Assembly: GCF_020539865.1 (NCBI RefSeq)
Contig: NZ_JAJBQV010000007.1
Location: 1 to 64,000 of the forward strand
Length of the DNA: 64,000 nt
Direction of reading: 5' to 3'
Origin: Megasphaera elsdenii
GTDB lineage: Bacteria > Bacillota > Negativicutes > Veillonellales > Megasphaeraceae
The notes under the pieces are model-generated. The model worked only from the letters and a program-made list of their open reading frames with translations, did not search any database and had not been told where the DNA came from. This document shows positions 51,578-60,898 of the stretch, one piece after another (position 1 is the stretch's first letter; each line of letters opens with the position of its first letter). A program made the position numbers and the translations under genes.

Positions 51578-52707
51578 TGCGCGTAGCCATTTTAGAGACA
51601 GTAAAAACACAGGCCGGATTTGAACAGGAATTCGATCGCCTGATTATTGATGAATTGAAGAAGCAGGGGCATGATCCCGTCTTATATTTGCCGGAACACA
51701 GTAGCCTTCCTGTTAATTTCGGTATCCCCATCGAATATTTGAAAGGCGGGGAAATCGTCGATTATGAAGGGGCGGGGAAGGTAAAGAAAATCTGGCTGTC
51801 TATCCAACGGGAACGACGTCGTGTTCGTTGGTTCAATTCAGCTTATGAAAAGGCTTGCCGTCATGAAGTCGATGCTATCATCTTGACGACAGCGACGTAT
51901 CGCTACCTGAGATCTCTGCATAAGAGCCAATTAAAGTGGAGCCCTGTACCAGTCATCTTCATTTTTTTAGGCGTCAATCCGCAAGAAAAACCGAAATTCC
52001 TCAAGCAGGCTCGGCGGTGTCAGGCTTATCCAAATATCAAGCTGAAGATTACGACGTTGCGGAATGATTTTAAAGAAGACAACGTATCCAATATTGAATT
52101 AATTCATCCACCAGTCCTCATCCCACAAGGCGTTATGGTGCAGCCTAATTTGACATATCGTGAACCCGTACGCATCGGCTTTTTCGGCCATTATCGGAAA
52201 GGGGAAAAAGATGTCGATGGCATCATCCAGTCTTTTGTTAGCTGTCATTTGACAGGTAAGGCGGAACTCGTCGTCCAAGCAGCACCGACGGGACCGGATG
52301 ATGCTGCCGATATGGAACATATCATGAATAAATATGAACATGAAGATGCTGTTTGCTTTATCCGGGGCAAGGTACAGGGACGTGCCTGGTATGATTTGCT
52401 GCAAAGTGTGGATGTCCTTTTTCTACCTTATAGTAATGTACGGTACCTCTATAATTGGAGTGCCGTCTATTTCAATGCTTTAGCGCTCCATAAGCCGGTA
52501 TTGGCAACACCCGTACTGAATCCGGAAATCTTGGCTAAATACCAAATTGGGCAGGAAGTTGATTTGACGGATCTCCAGCACCTGCATCAGCAACTGAAGC
52601 AATTCCTGAATTCCTATAAAGCCATGTTGCCGACGTATGAACGGGAACTTCGCCGGGTCAATGATGATTTCAGTACGGCTATGTTCTTGCAGGCTGTCTT
52701 GCAATGA
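51577..52707 (+). CDS. GT-B glycosyltransferase
   Basis: A 376-residue protein of GT-B fold. The N-terminal half is unremarkable. The C-terminal half has IGFFGHYRKGEKDVDGIIQSF, VQAAPTGPDDAADMEHIMN, and DVLFLPYSNVRYLYNWSAVYFNALALHKPVLATPVLNPEI, which is a GT4-like donor site. ATG 51577 overlaps the previous stop. Probably an LPS core or O-chain enzyme; sugar unknown. Confidence 0.75.
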   Translation: MRVAILETVKTQAGFEQEFDRLIIDELKKQGHDPVLYLPEHSSLPVNFGIPIEYLKGGEIVDYEGAGKVKKIWLSIQRERRRVRWFNSAYEKACRHEVDAIILTTATYRYLRSLHKSQLKWSPVPVIFIFLGVNPQEKPKFLKQARRCQAYPNIKLKITTLRNDFKEDNVSNIELIHPPVLIPQGVMVQPNLTYREPVRIGFFGHYRKGEKDVDGIIQSFVSCHLTGKAELVVQAAPTGPDDAADMEHIMNKYEHEDAVCFIRGKVQGRAWYDLLQSVDVLFLPYSNVRYLYNWSAVYFNALALHKPVLATPVLNPEILAKYQIGQEVDLTDLQHLHQQLKQFLNSYKAMLPTYERELRRVNDDFSTAMFLQAVLQ

Positions 52708-52733
52708 GGCAGATTGTTGGAAGGAGTGTTTTT

Positions 52734-53918
52734 TTGAAGACCTTATTACTGTTATATATGGGTGATGAAACCGTGACGGCTAGTGCTGGCACGGAACGAG
52801 TCTTGACGAATATGGCCAATGCTATGGTAGAGAGAGGCTATAACGTCATCGTAGCGACGAACGACAAGACAGATGCCGTACCTTATTTTCCTTTTGATGC
52901 TCGCGTGCATTGTCTGTATCTGAATGTAGATACGAAAAAAATCCCTTTTTCTGTAAAAGTAAAACGGGAAATAAATCGCATTTTCCCTATTTTAGACAAG
53001 CCCGTCGAAGCGTACCGAGCTTCGGTATCCGTCCGCAAGCTGCGCGAACAACTGAAGATGGATTCCATTGATTGCATCATTGCTTATAATCATGAAGCTA
53101 TCCAGGTTGCGGACTGCTTCGTCCACGGAATAGTTCCAATTATTGCTATGATGCATAATGCTATTCGGATTATTATGGGGAATTGCAACGGACGGGCTTT
53201 GGTGGAAAAGGCCAAGGCCAATGTCATCCAAGTCCTCATGCCATCATATGTAGCGGAAACTAGAAAGTATCTTCCACATACGCCTGTCGTATGGATTCCT
53301 AACGTTGTCGAACCGGTATGCCTGGAAAAACAAGCTCATCCCAGTGCTGTAAAAGACCGCTATCGCATTATCACTGTTGGTCGTATCGATGGACTGCAGA
53401 AGCAGACCCATATTCTTGTCAAAGCCTTTGCTTCCTTAGCACAACAGTATTCCCAGTGGGACGTCTGGATTTGGGGTGAAGTAAAGAAAACGGATTATTA
53501 CCAGCACTTATGTCAATTCATCGAAGAACAGGGACTGACTGGACGGGTTCATCTGGCCGGGACGACGCCGGCCATCCAAGATGAGCTGTGTCAGGCTGAT
53601 ATCTTTGCTTTTCCTTCGGCTTTTGAGGGATTCCCCTTGGCGCTGACAGAAGCTATGGCAACGGGCCTTCCCAGCGTGGGCTTTCGTTCAGCCGATGCCG
53701 TCAATGAATTGATTGTTGATGGGAAAAATGGTATTTTATGTGAAGATGGTGTTTCGGCTTTTGCCCAAGGATTAGAACGACTTATGAAAGAACCGGCCTT
53801 GCGATCGGCTATGGGACGTCAGGCAGTGGCCGATATGAAACCATATTATCCCGAAGCCGTATGGAATCAATGGCAAATGCTCATTGATGAACAGATTCAG
53901 CAGGCTTCGCGGCTTTAA
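52734..53918 (+). CDS. GT4 glycosyltransferase
   Basis: A 394-residue GT4 protein. The N-terminal part has AGTERVLTNMANAMVERGYNV, the acceptor side. TVGRIDGLQKQTHILVKAF and EGFPLALTEAMATGLPSVGF with the EX7E pair form the donor site. TTG 52734 follows AAGGAGTG by 7 bases; the ATG at 52704 overlaps the previous stop (ATGA) and is alternative. Retaining mechanism. Confidence 0.88.
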   Translation: MKTLLLLYMGDETVTASAGTERVLTNMANAMVERGYNVIVATNDKTDAVPYFPFDARVHCLYLNVDTKKIPFSVKVKREINRIFPILDKPVEAYRASVSVRKLREQLKMDSIDCIIAYNHEAIQVADCFVHGIVPIIAMMHNAIRIIMGNCNGRALVEKAKANVIQVLMPSYVAETRKYLPHTPVVWIPNVVEPVCLEKQAHPSAVKDRYRIITVGRIDGLQKQTHILVKAFASLAQQYSQWDVWIWGEVKKTDYYQHLCQFIEEQGLTGRVHLAGTTPAIQDELCQADIFAFPSAFEGFPLALTEAMATGLPSVGFRSADAVNELIVDGKNGILCEDGVSAFAQGLERLMKEPALRSAMGRQAVADMKPYYPEAVWNQWQMLIDEQIQQASRL

Positions 53919-53930
53919 GGGGGAGTTGTG

Positions 53931-55964
53931 GTGTTTGTACATTTTTTTCTGTCTGTTCAGCAAGATATCAAACTTTGGATTTTTTTCCCTATTTTGTGTG
54001 CTGTTTTTCGGGCTATGTTCATTGCAGTCCATAAGCCGTATTCCTCTCTGACAGGGAAGAAAAGGGCCTTGCGCGAATGCTTCCGTTTCGGTTTTTGGTG
54101 GGGCATGGATCTCAATGCCTATGTCTTCGTTATTTCTTTGGTTCTGGTGACACTGCCAGGCCTGTTCATTCCTTGGTGGAGCCGACACGGTGATGCTATC
54201 CGCACGATACTCGGCCTGGTTTATGCCTTCATCATCTATGTGGCCTTCGTGGGAAAAATGATTTTTTATTCTCAATTTCATGATATTTTTAATAATATTG
54301 TGTTTCTTGGTCGAAAGGCGGAAAAGCATAATCTAGTAGATGTTTTTTTCAATCAATATCATGGCGCTCGTAAATTGGCCCTAACATTGCCTTACTTGGT
54401 CATCATCTTTGTTGCCTTGCAGGGAATCCTGGCAATTCCGGCGATATCTTATCCAGCGATTATGGGAATCGCTTATTATCTTGTCAATACGGCTATTGTC
54501 TTGGCTTTGATTGCGGCTTTTTATTTCTTTCGTTACGGTGGTACTTTCATGCATGATAATAAGCCGGAATGGGATACAATACCGGCTGTCGTTAAAGAAG
54601 ATCCTTTTTTGTCGAAAGCGACCGTCGATGATTTAATCGCTTTGAAAATGCTGCACCGCCACCCTATGAATGAGACAATGCAAAAAAGCCCGGAAGAAAA
54701 CTTACGCCTCGTTAAACCCTTTATTGAGGCCCGCGGCGGTTGCATCGATTCTTTTGACCAGGCAACAGAAGCTTTCCGCCATGAAGCGAAAGGGGCGAAA
54801 ATCAAGCAGCCATCTCATATTTTCCTCATTGTCGGTGAAAGCTATTCTCAGCCTTATTTTGACCAGGCTTTTGCAGATCTCCATATTGCTGATGAAGGGA
54901 AGAAGCTCATGGCTGATGTCCATACGGCCTCTATCCATACAGCGTTATCAGCTGGCATTATTTCTCGTCCATCTATTGTCAGTCTCATGTTGGGAATCTT
55001 CGATGCTGGCCTGGAATTGAATGAACGCGAAGCCTTTTGGCAGGGAACGGTTCCGACATCTCTGCCCTTGCAGCTGCGTCGGCTGGGATATGAAACGAAT
55101 TACTGGTATGGCGGCAGCCTGGCCAATGGCAACTTCGGTCATTTCGCTCCGGCTTGTGGCTTTGATTATGCCTATTCGGCTATCGACATTTGTGATCCAA
55201 AAGCGCCGCGCTCCTGGGTTGGCGTTTATGATCACATTTTCCTGAATAAAGCCGCTGACATGATTACTCAGCGAACTGATGAAGTACCGCAGTTCCATTT
55301 CATCTACACGACATCGAACCATGGCCCATATAAGATGCCTTTGCATGATTTGGGTTTCGACGGCGATAAAATTATGAAAGTCGCTCAGGACGTGCTCGAT
55401 GAAAAAATCATCCCCAAAGTATTGGGGACGTTCTGGTATTCTGACCGGGCCATCAATCAATTCATCCAGGAGATGAAAAAGGCTTATCCCGACAGCCTGT
55501 TCATTGTGACTGGTGACCATGGTTTCCAGTGCTCGGAACTGCAGCATACGTCGTTCATGAAGCGGGAGTATACGTTCCGGGAACTTCATTCGCCAGTGCT
55601 CATGTTCCATCATCCGGAGCTGGATAAGTCCTCACTGGCCGGGAATATCATTGGTGGTCATATGAACATTTTGCCGACCCTTTTTGAACTCATTGCGCCG
55701 GCTGGATTTACGTATTATTCATTATTTCATTCACTGACAGAACCCATATCTCAGTGTGTCACTCCCTATCATTGGGTAAACCTCCAAGCTATCGGCGCTT
55801 GTCACGAAGCCTATTATCAGCTGTTGACCGCACAGACTGGGGCCGATGTCCTGCAGGGTATTGCTCCATATGATGATATTTGTGACGCCGAAAAGAGCTT
55901 GACGGCCTATTTGCTGCAGCACCCCGAACTGTTGCAGCCTGTTGATGCGTTACTGAGACGATAA
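53931..55964 (+). CDS. Sulfatase-fold membrane transferase (LTA synthase / phosphoethanolamine transferase-like)
   Basis: A 677-residue protein with about five to six N-terminal membrane segments (first ~220 residues) and a C-terminal alkaline phosphatase-type domain. FLIVGESYSQPYF (metal Glu), SRPSIVSLMLGI (Ser at the nucleophile position usually Thr), TTSNHGPYKMP and IVTGDHGF (Asp/His ligands) are seen. Such enzymes move phosphoglycerol or phosphoethanolamine from a lipid to a glycan facing the periplasm. In a diderm it may decorate LPS. GTG 53931 has GGGGGAG 5 bases upstream; GTG 53928 is also possible. Confidence 0.82.
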   Translation: MFVHFFLSVQQDIKLWIFFPILCAVFRAMFIAVHKPYSSLTGKKRALRECFRFGFWWGMDLNAYVFVISLVLVTLPGLFIPWWSRHGDAIRTILGLVYAFIIYVAFVGKMIFYSQFHDIFNNIVFLGRKAEKHNLVDVFFNQYHGARKLALTLPYLVIIFVALQGILAIPAISYPAIMGIAYYLVNTAIVLALIAAFYFFRYGGTFMHDNKPEWDTIPAVVKEDPFLSKATVDDLIALKMLHRHPMNETMQKSPEENLRLVKPFIEARGGCIDSFDQATEAFRHEAKGAKIKQPSHIFLIVGESYSQPYFDQAFADLHIADEGKKLMADVHTASIHTALSAGIISRPSIVSLMLGIFDAGLELNEREAFWQGTVPTSLPLQLRRLGYETNYWYGGSLANGNFGHFAPACGFDYAYSAIDICDPKAPRSWVGVYDHIFLNKAADMITQRTDEVPQFHFIYTTSNHGPYKMPLHDLGFDGDKIMKVAQDVLDEKIIPKVLGTFWYSDRAINQFIQEMKKAYPDSLFIVTGDHGFQCSELQHTSFMKREYTFRELHSPVLMFHHPELDKSSLAGNIIGGHMNILPTLFELIAPAGFTYYSLFHSLTEPISQCVTPYHWVNLQAIGACHEAYYQLLTAQTGADVLQGIAPYDDICDAEKSLTAYLLQHPELLQPVDALLRR

Positions 55965-55994
55965 GTCCTGTGTAAAACAGATAGGAGACGTAAT

Positions 55995-57194
55995 ATGGAT
56001 TATTGGCAAGAATTTCAACAAAAATGGCTTGGCTACGTGCCGCTGTTCCTCTTGACACTGGGCTGTGGCATCGAGTCAGGCCGGCTTATGGCAGTGGCTT
56101 TCCTTTGTCATCTTTTGATTTGCAAGAAAAAAAAGCTGCCTTATTTTGGAACCTTGAGAAAAGATACGAAGGTCCGGCAGACCGTTCTAGTTATCGCTTT
56201 TTCGTTGCTTTGTGCTGCCGTGACCCTTCCTTTCAATCATGGCCAGGGAGGCTTGCTGTTAAAATATATAGAGCGGATGATACCCTTGGCCTTAGTGATT
56301 TTTCTTGTCCGCCCTAGCGGGGAGACCTTTAAAGCTTTGTGGTTCGGCATCCTGGCTTCTATGGCTTGGTATATCGGTGATATCTGTCTCCATCCTGTCT
56401 GGAGTTCAGGCCGTTTAGTAGGTTCTTTTGGCAACCCGAACAGTCTGGCCGGTATCATGCTGATTCTTATCCCTATTGGCTTGTTCGGCGTCATCCGTTA
56501 TCGTTGCGAATGTCCTAAAACTGCCGTTGTCGCTGCGTTGCTGACTGCCGCCTCTGTCTGTGTTTTGGTTTGTACTGGTTCCCGTAATGCCTATCTTTCT
56601 TTTGCTATCATTTTTGTCCTATGCTTTTATATGATTTGGCGTCATCGGGATTGGATGTCTATCAAAATTCTGGCTGTTTTTGTCATCGTCGTCGGCTTGG
56701 CTGCTGCCATTGCCGCACCGGGGCTTGTCAGCCAACGGCTCCAGAACAATGTACAACGGGATGGACGAGTTTATCTGATGCAGTCAGCGGTCCAGATTAT
56801 TGAGGAAAAACCGTTGGTGGGTATTGGGTTAGGAAATTGGGGAAGGGTCTATCGTGAACGATTTGAAGCCGATAATCCCAATCATGAAATAGGTATACAA
56901 TCTCCTCATAATATTTATTTACAAGTCTGGAATGAAACGGGCCTTATCGGTTTCATCGGTTTTTTGAGCCTCATCGGTTTTCAGTTGGGGTCGATGATAA
57001 TGGCTTTGCGTCGGTTCTATCGCCGCCAACCTCATGGTTTTCCATGGCTGGCCGGGTTGTTTCTGCCTATTCTGGCGATTTTCTTGTTCGGCCTTATGGA
57101 CTACGACTTTTTCAGCCGCCATATGATGCATTTATACTGGCTCTATTGGGGCTTTTGTCTCTATGCGATGCTGTATTATGTAAAGGAGATTTGA
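55995..57194 (+). CDS. O-antigen ligase family protein (WaaL/Wzy_C)
   Basis: A 399-residue polytopic protein with ten or more hydrophobic segments. The Wzy_C core is CTGSRNAYLSF, then VGIGLGNWGRVY with the periplasmic loop PHNIYLQVWNETGLIGFIGFL, whose His is essential in WaaL. It would attach an undecaprenyl-linked glycan to lipid A-core. A polymerase role is the main alternative. Confidence 0.85.
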   Translation: MDYWQEFQQKWLGYVPLFLLTLGCGIESGRLMAVAFLCHLLICKKKKLPYFGTLRKDTKVRQTVLVIAFSLLCAAVTLPFNHGQGGLLLKYIERMIPLALVIFLVRPSGETFKALWFGILASMAWYIGDICLHPVWSSGRLVGSFGNPNSLAGIMLILIPIGLFGVIRYRCECPKTAVVAALLTAASVCVLVCTGSRNAYLSFAIIFVLCFYMIWRHRDWMSIKILAVFVIVVGLAAAIAAPGLVSQRLQNNVQRDGRVYLMQSAVQIIEEKPLVGIGLGNWGRVYRERFEADNPNHEIGIQSPHNIYLQVWNETGLIGFIGFLSLIGFQLGSMIMALRRFYRRQPHGFPWLAGLFLPILAIFLFGLMDYDFFSRHMMHLYWLYWGFCLYAMLYYVKEI

Positions 57195-57197
57195 TTC

Positions 57198-58160
57198 ATG
57201 GATTCCAGGTTAAGCATTATTATCCCTGTATATAATAATGAAAACTATTTATGCCCGGCTCTGCAAAGTGTACTGGCGCAGACCTATCCTGATTTTGAGG
57301 TTTTGGTTATTGATGACGGTTCAACCGATGGCAGCCTGGCTATTTGCCGAGAATTTGCGCAGAAAGATGATCGCCTCCGGGTCATCCAGAAGGAAAATGG
57401 CGGCGTCAGTTCGGCCCGAAACCGTGGTCTCGAAGAAGCGGCAGGACAGTATATCGCTTTTGTAGATGGTGACGACTGCATCGATCCGGAGATGTATACG
57501 ACGATGATCACTATCCTGCAGGATACCGGGGCAGATCTGGTTGATTGCCGGGTCATTAAGGAAAGCCAGTATATGCCGCGGCCTTATGAAAAAGGCGACG
57601 TCGAGGTCAGTGACCATCCTTTGGAATATCTGTCAAAAAAGGGTTACTTCATCGACAGCTCTTTGAATAAAGTTTATCGGAGGGATTTCATCGGACATAC
57701 GCGCTTTGATGAAGGCATTTCCTATTCAGAAGATAAGCTCTTTGTAACAGAACTCATTTTCAGGGCTAAGAAAATGGCTCTTGTATCCAATGTTTTTTAT
57801 CATTATATTCAGCATGGGGACAGCTTGTCCTGGCAGGATACGGCAGTTGTCTGGCAGGGAAACTTCCAGGTCCATCAGCAGATTTACCAGCGCATGCTCG
57901 ATGCAGGGATTACAGGACCTATCTTAGAGAGTGCTTTTCGGGGATATGCCCGTTCCATTATCGCATTATTGCGTTATACAATTAAGTATCGCCAGGAAGA
58001 TGAATATAATCAAGTCTTGAAAAATTATAAACCGGTGTTGAAACAATTTTTGCGGACGACGCCACTGTCTTTAGGAAAGAAGCTGGAATACGTGACCTAT
58101 ACGACATCATATGGATTGGCTTCACTGGTCCATTATCATGCAAAACGGAGGCGGTCCTAA
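57198..58160 (+). CDS. GT2 glycosyltransferase
   Basis: A 320-residue GT-A enzyme. IIPVYNNENYLCPALQSVLAQTY, DDGSTDGSLAICREFA, SSARNRGLEEAAGQYIAFVDGDDCI give the usual fold with the DxD-type site. The C-terminal part is helical and basic. It overlaps the next start by one base. Acceptor and sugar unknown. Confidence 0.9.
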   Translation: MDSRLSIIIPVYNNENYLCPALQSVLAQTYPDFEVLVIDDGSTDGSLAICREFAQKDDRLRVIQKENGGVSSARNRGLEEAAGQYIAFVDGDDCIDPEMYTTMITILQDTGADLVDCRVIKESQYMPRPYEKGDVEVSDHPLEYLSKKGYFIDSSLNKVYRRDFIGHTRFDEGISYSEDKLFVTELIFRAKKMALVSNVFYHYIQHGDSLSWQDTAVVWQGNFQVHQQIYQRMLDAGITGPILESAFRGYARSIIALLRYTIKYRQEDEYNQVLKNYKPVLKQFLRTTPLSLGKKLEYVTYTTSYGLASLVHYHAKRRRS

Positions 58161-59839
58161 TGGCAGAGATAAAATTGAAAAATTCTTTTTTGGATGTATC
58201 AGCAAAAGGACAGAAGGTTTTAGTTATCGTTCCTCATGAAGACGATGAGATCAATGTAGCGGGTAGTATCATGTACAGTTATGTTCAGAAAGGGGCCGAC
58301 GTCTACTGCGTCTTTACGACGAATGGTGACTATTCTTTCTGGGCTCGTACGAGGATGCATGAAGCCTGGCGTTCTTTACAGACGTTAGGTGTACAGCATG
58401 TCATTTTTCTTGGCTATGGTGATACGTCGAATCATTATCCTGGAGGGCACTGGTTCTATTCTCCAGAAGAAGCGGTAACCGCTCCGTCGGGACATAATGA
58501 AACATATGGTTGCAATGATTTTCCAGATTATGCTTTTGCTAAACAAGGAATCCATCGACCATATTGTAGGCAATCCATAAAAACAGATTTAAAGGATCTT
58601 ATGGATGATATCCGGGCTGATATCATTTTTGCTGTTGATGCCGATGTTCATATTGACCATCGGGCGACGTCAATATTATTTGAAGAAGCATTGGGAGAAC
58701 TTCTTTGTCGGCCAGGTAATACCTATAATCCAATAGTCTTCAAGGGATTTGCCTATTGTACCTCTTTTGGAGCGCCAAAGGATTTTTATGCAAAGAACAT
58801 AAAATCTGTTCCTAAGCCGCCCGTTCGTGAAGATAACCTCATTGATATATCTTTATATCAATGGAACCAGCGTGTCCGCTTTCCCGTCCTTCCAGCCTGT
58901 CGGGGATTTTATTTACACCAGAATATCCTCTATCAAGCTTTATTCCGGCATGCTTCACAGAGTGCGGCACTTCATGCTGTACGTATTGCCAATGGGGATG
59001 CTGTCTTCTGGCAGCGCCGGACTGATAATTTGGCTTTCCAGGCGATAATTACGACATCATCCGGAAAAGTAGAACGATTGCGTGATTTCAAACTCTTAGA
59101 TGCTAATCAGATTGATGATAAGACAATGGTATTTGCAAATTATTTATGGCAGCCTGACAATAGCGATTCTGATAAAGTTGTAAATTATCGCTGGCAGCAG
59201 CCACAAAAAATAACATGTTTGCGGCTGGCTGGAAATATAGAGCCTACCGGACGTATCGAGAAATTAGCCCTTACTTTTGATGATGGTACTCATGTGATTT
59301 TGGGACCTTTGCCAGGATGCGGTCATATTGCTCAATATGTTCTTCCAAAACCACATATTATAACGTCGTGTTCATTGCAGATTTTAAAGGTCAATGGCAG
59401 TAATTGGGGATTGAGCGAAGTTGGCTTTTTTGCTTCTTTAGAAACAAAGAGAGTAGTGACTCCTTTTATTAAAATCATGATTGACGATGATTTTGCCTAT
59501 GATTATCGATTACCGGCACGGGTAAAGACCTGTCAGTTGAAGCTATATCGTTATCAAGTGACTGCACCTGTCGTATATACAGTTGTTGGAGGTGATGGGG
59601 GCGAAGTTGGGCGCAATGGATTGGTGCGATTTGCTTCCAACTCACGGCAGCTAGTTATTCGAGCTTCTTTGAAAGGCAATCCTGAGATTTACGATGAAAT
59701 CCGTCTTTATAGAGAATCGTCAATAACATTAGCAAAACGGAACATTGCTCAGTGGCTGGAAAATAAAATGCTTACTTTTTACTTAAAGAAGTATCGAAAG
59801 TATACACACATTCGCCATAAATATTTAAAACAGCTGTAA
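58160..59839 (+). CDS. PIG-L deacetylase with C-terminal galactose-binding-like region
   Basis: A 559-residue protein. The PIG-L/LmbE domain (residues ~1-240) has VPHEDDEINVAG (zinc, PHxDDE) and HIDHRA, so it likely removes acetyl from an N-acetylamino sugar. Residues ~310-430 (YRWQQPQKITCLRLAGN, LALTFDDGTHVILGPLPG, NWGLSEVGFF) look like an F5/8-type-C-like beta sandwich, and a further ~130 residues of unknown type follow. AT-rich codons set it apart from the operons to the left. It is the last gene before a terminator. Confidence 0.82.
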   Translation: MAEIKLKNSFLDVSAKGQKVLVIVPHEDDEINVAGSIMYSYVQKGADVYCVFTTNGDYSFWARTRMHEAWRSLQTLGVQHVIFLGYGDTSNHYPGGHWFYSPEEAVTAPSGHNETYGCNDFPDYAFAKQGIHRPYCRQSIKTDLKDLMDDIRADIIFAVDADVHIDHRATSILFEEALGELLCRPGNTYNPIVFKGFAYCTSFGAPKDFYAKNIKSVPKPPVREDNLIDISLYQWNQRVRFPVLPACRGFYLHQNILYQALFRHASQSAALHAVRIANGDAVFWQRRTDNLAFQAIITTSSGKVERLRDFKLLDANQIDDKTMVFANYLWQPDNSDSDKVVNYRWQQPQKITCLRLAGNIEPTGRIEKLALTFDDGTHVILGPLPGCGHIAQYVLPKPHIITSCSLQILKVNGSNWGLSEVGFFASLETKRVVTPFIKIMIDDDFAYDYRLPARVKTCQLKLYRYQVTAPVVYTVVGGDGGEVGRNGLVRFASNSRQLVIRASLKGNPEIYDEIRLYRESSITLAKRNIAQWLENKMLTFYLKKYRKYTHIRHKYLKQL

Positions 59840-59848
59840 TTACGTGAG

Positions 59849-59891
59849 AAAAACTATGTATTTGCCTTAAAGACCCAAGCATAGTTTTTTT
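59849..59891 (+). terminator. Terminator in the glycan locus
   Basis: Perfect 10-bp stem, 59849-59858 with 59880-59889, then long T-runs. Confidence 0.9.
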
Positions 59892-59904
59892 CTTTTTTTT
59901 GTAG

Positions 59905-59910
59905 TATAAT
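59905..59910 (+). promoter_or_regulatory. -10 element before the second GT2 gene
   Basis: TATAAT right after the terminator's T-run, 41 bases upstream of the start. No recognisable -35. Confidence 0.4.
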
Positions 59911-59951
59911 AACGAGTGTTGCAAATACTGAATAGGGTTGGGAAGAGATAT

Positions 59952-60881
59952 ATGGAAAGAAAGGGCTTGTTATCAGTCATCGTCCCTATATATAAGGTTG
60001 AACCTTACTTACGGCGGTGCATTGATTCAATTCGGAATCAAACGTATAGAAATTTACAAATCATTTTAGTCGATGATGGTTCTCCTGATGACTGTGGTGC
60101 TATCTGTGATGAATATACGAAGGTGGACGACCGGATCATAGCTGTCCACCAGGAAAACGAAGGTTTGAGTGGTGCCCGGAATAATGGACTTTTATTTGCT
60201 AAAGGGGAGTATATTGCTTTCGTGGATAGTGACGATTGGCTCCATCCCCAAATGTATGAAACCTTAATCCGTTTAATAGAAGACCATCGATTGGATATGG
60301 CTCGTTGCTCTGTCATTGATTCTGATGGGCAATCAGAAGACCCTATCTTGCCGCGGGATAAGCATACTGCCAATCGATTGATTACTGGTGTAGATGTCTT
60401 TGAGTTGTATTTTGCCGAGTTTTTGTGTAAAGTTGTCTGGAATGCCGTGTACAGGCGGGATATCGTTATGGGAATCATATCACCGGAACGTTGTCATTCG
60501 CAGGATAATTATGTATCAGGCCGATACCTCTATCGCAGTAAGCGAATGATGATTACCGATAAATGCCTATATTATTATTATAAAAATCCAACTAGTACGA
60601 CTCACGGCGGGCATAAACGTTTTCTCGATATCTGTATCTGCACGGAAAAGTTGCGCGATGATTTGATTCGTGAAGAGCATATGGACAATACAGTTTATAT
60701 CGAACGGCTCAATAAGAAATTAGCCCGGGAATTTTTCCATTTCGTACGGGCCGATGATGACCGGTACCGGTTGCGATCCATGGCTCGGTCACAGAAGAAG
60801 TTCATTGACCAGCATCTGGATTTTTTCCGACGTATTCGCTTTGATTTTTTACTGCGAAAAAAGAAGATACAAATAGATTAA
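59952..60881 (+). CDS. GT2 glycosyltransferase
   Basis: A 309-residue GT-A enzyme. VIVPIYKVEPYLRRCIDSIRNQTY, VDDGSPDDCGAICDEY, SGARNNGLLFAKGEYIAFVDSDDW are textbook for the family. ATG 59952 follows GGGAAGAG. The C-terminus is basic (RRIRFDFLLRKKKIQID) and may touch the membrane. Gap to the GT8 gene is 17 bases. Confidence 0.9.
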   Translation: MERKGLLSVIVPIYKVEPYLRRCIDSIRNQTYRNLQIILVDDGSPDDCGAICDEYTKVDDRIIAVHQENEGLSGARNNGLLFAKGEYIAFVDSDDWLHPQMYETLIRLIEDHRLDMARCSVIDSDGQSEDPILPRDKHTANRLITGVDVFELYFAEFLCKVVWNAVYRRDIVMGIISPERCHSQDNYVSGRYLYRSKRMMITDKCLYYYYKNPTSTTHGGHKRFLDICICTEKLRDDLIREEHMDNTVYIERLNKKLAREFFHFVRADDDRYRLRSMARSQKKFIDQHLDFFRRIRFDFLLRKKKIQID

Positions 60882-60898
60882 TGGGGTGAAAGGAAACC

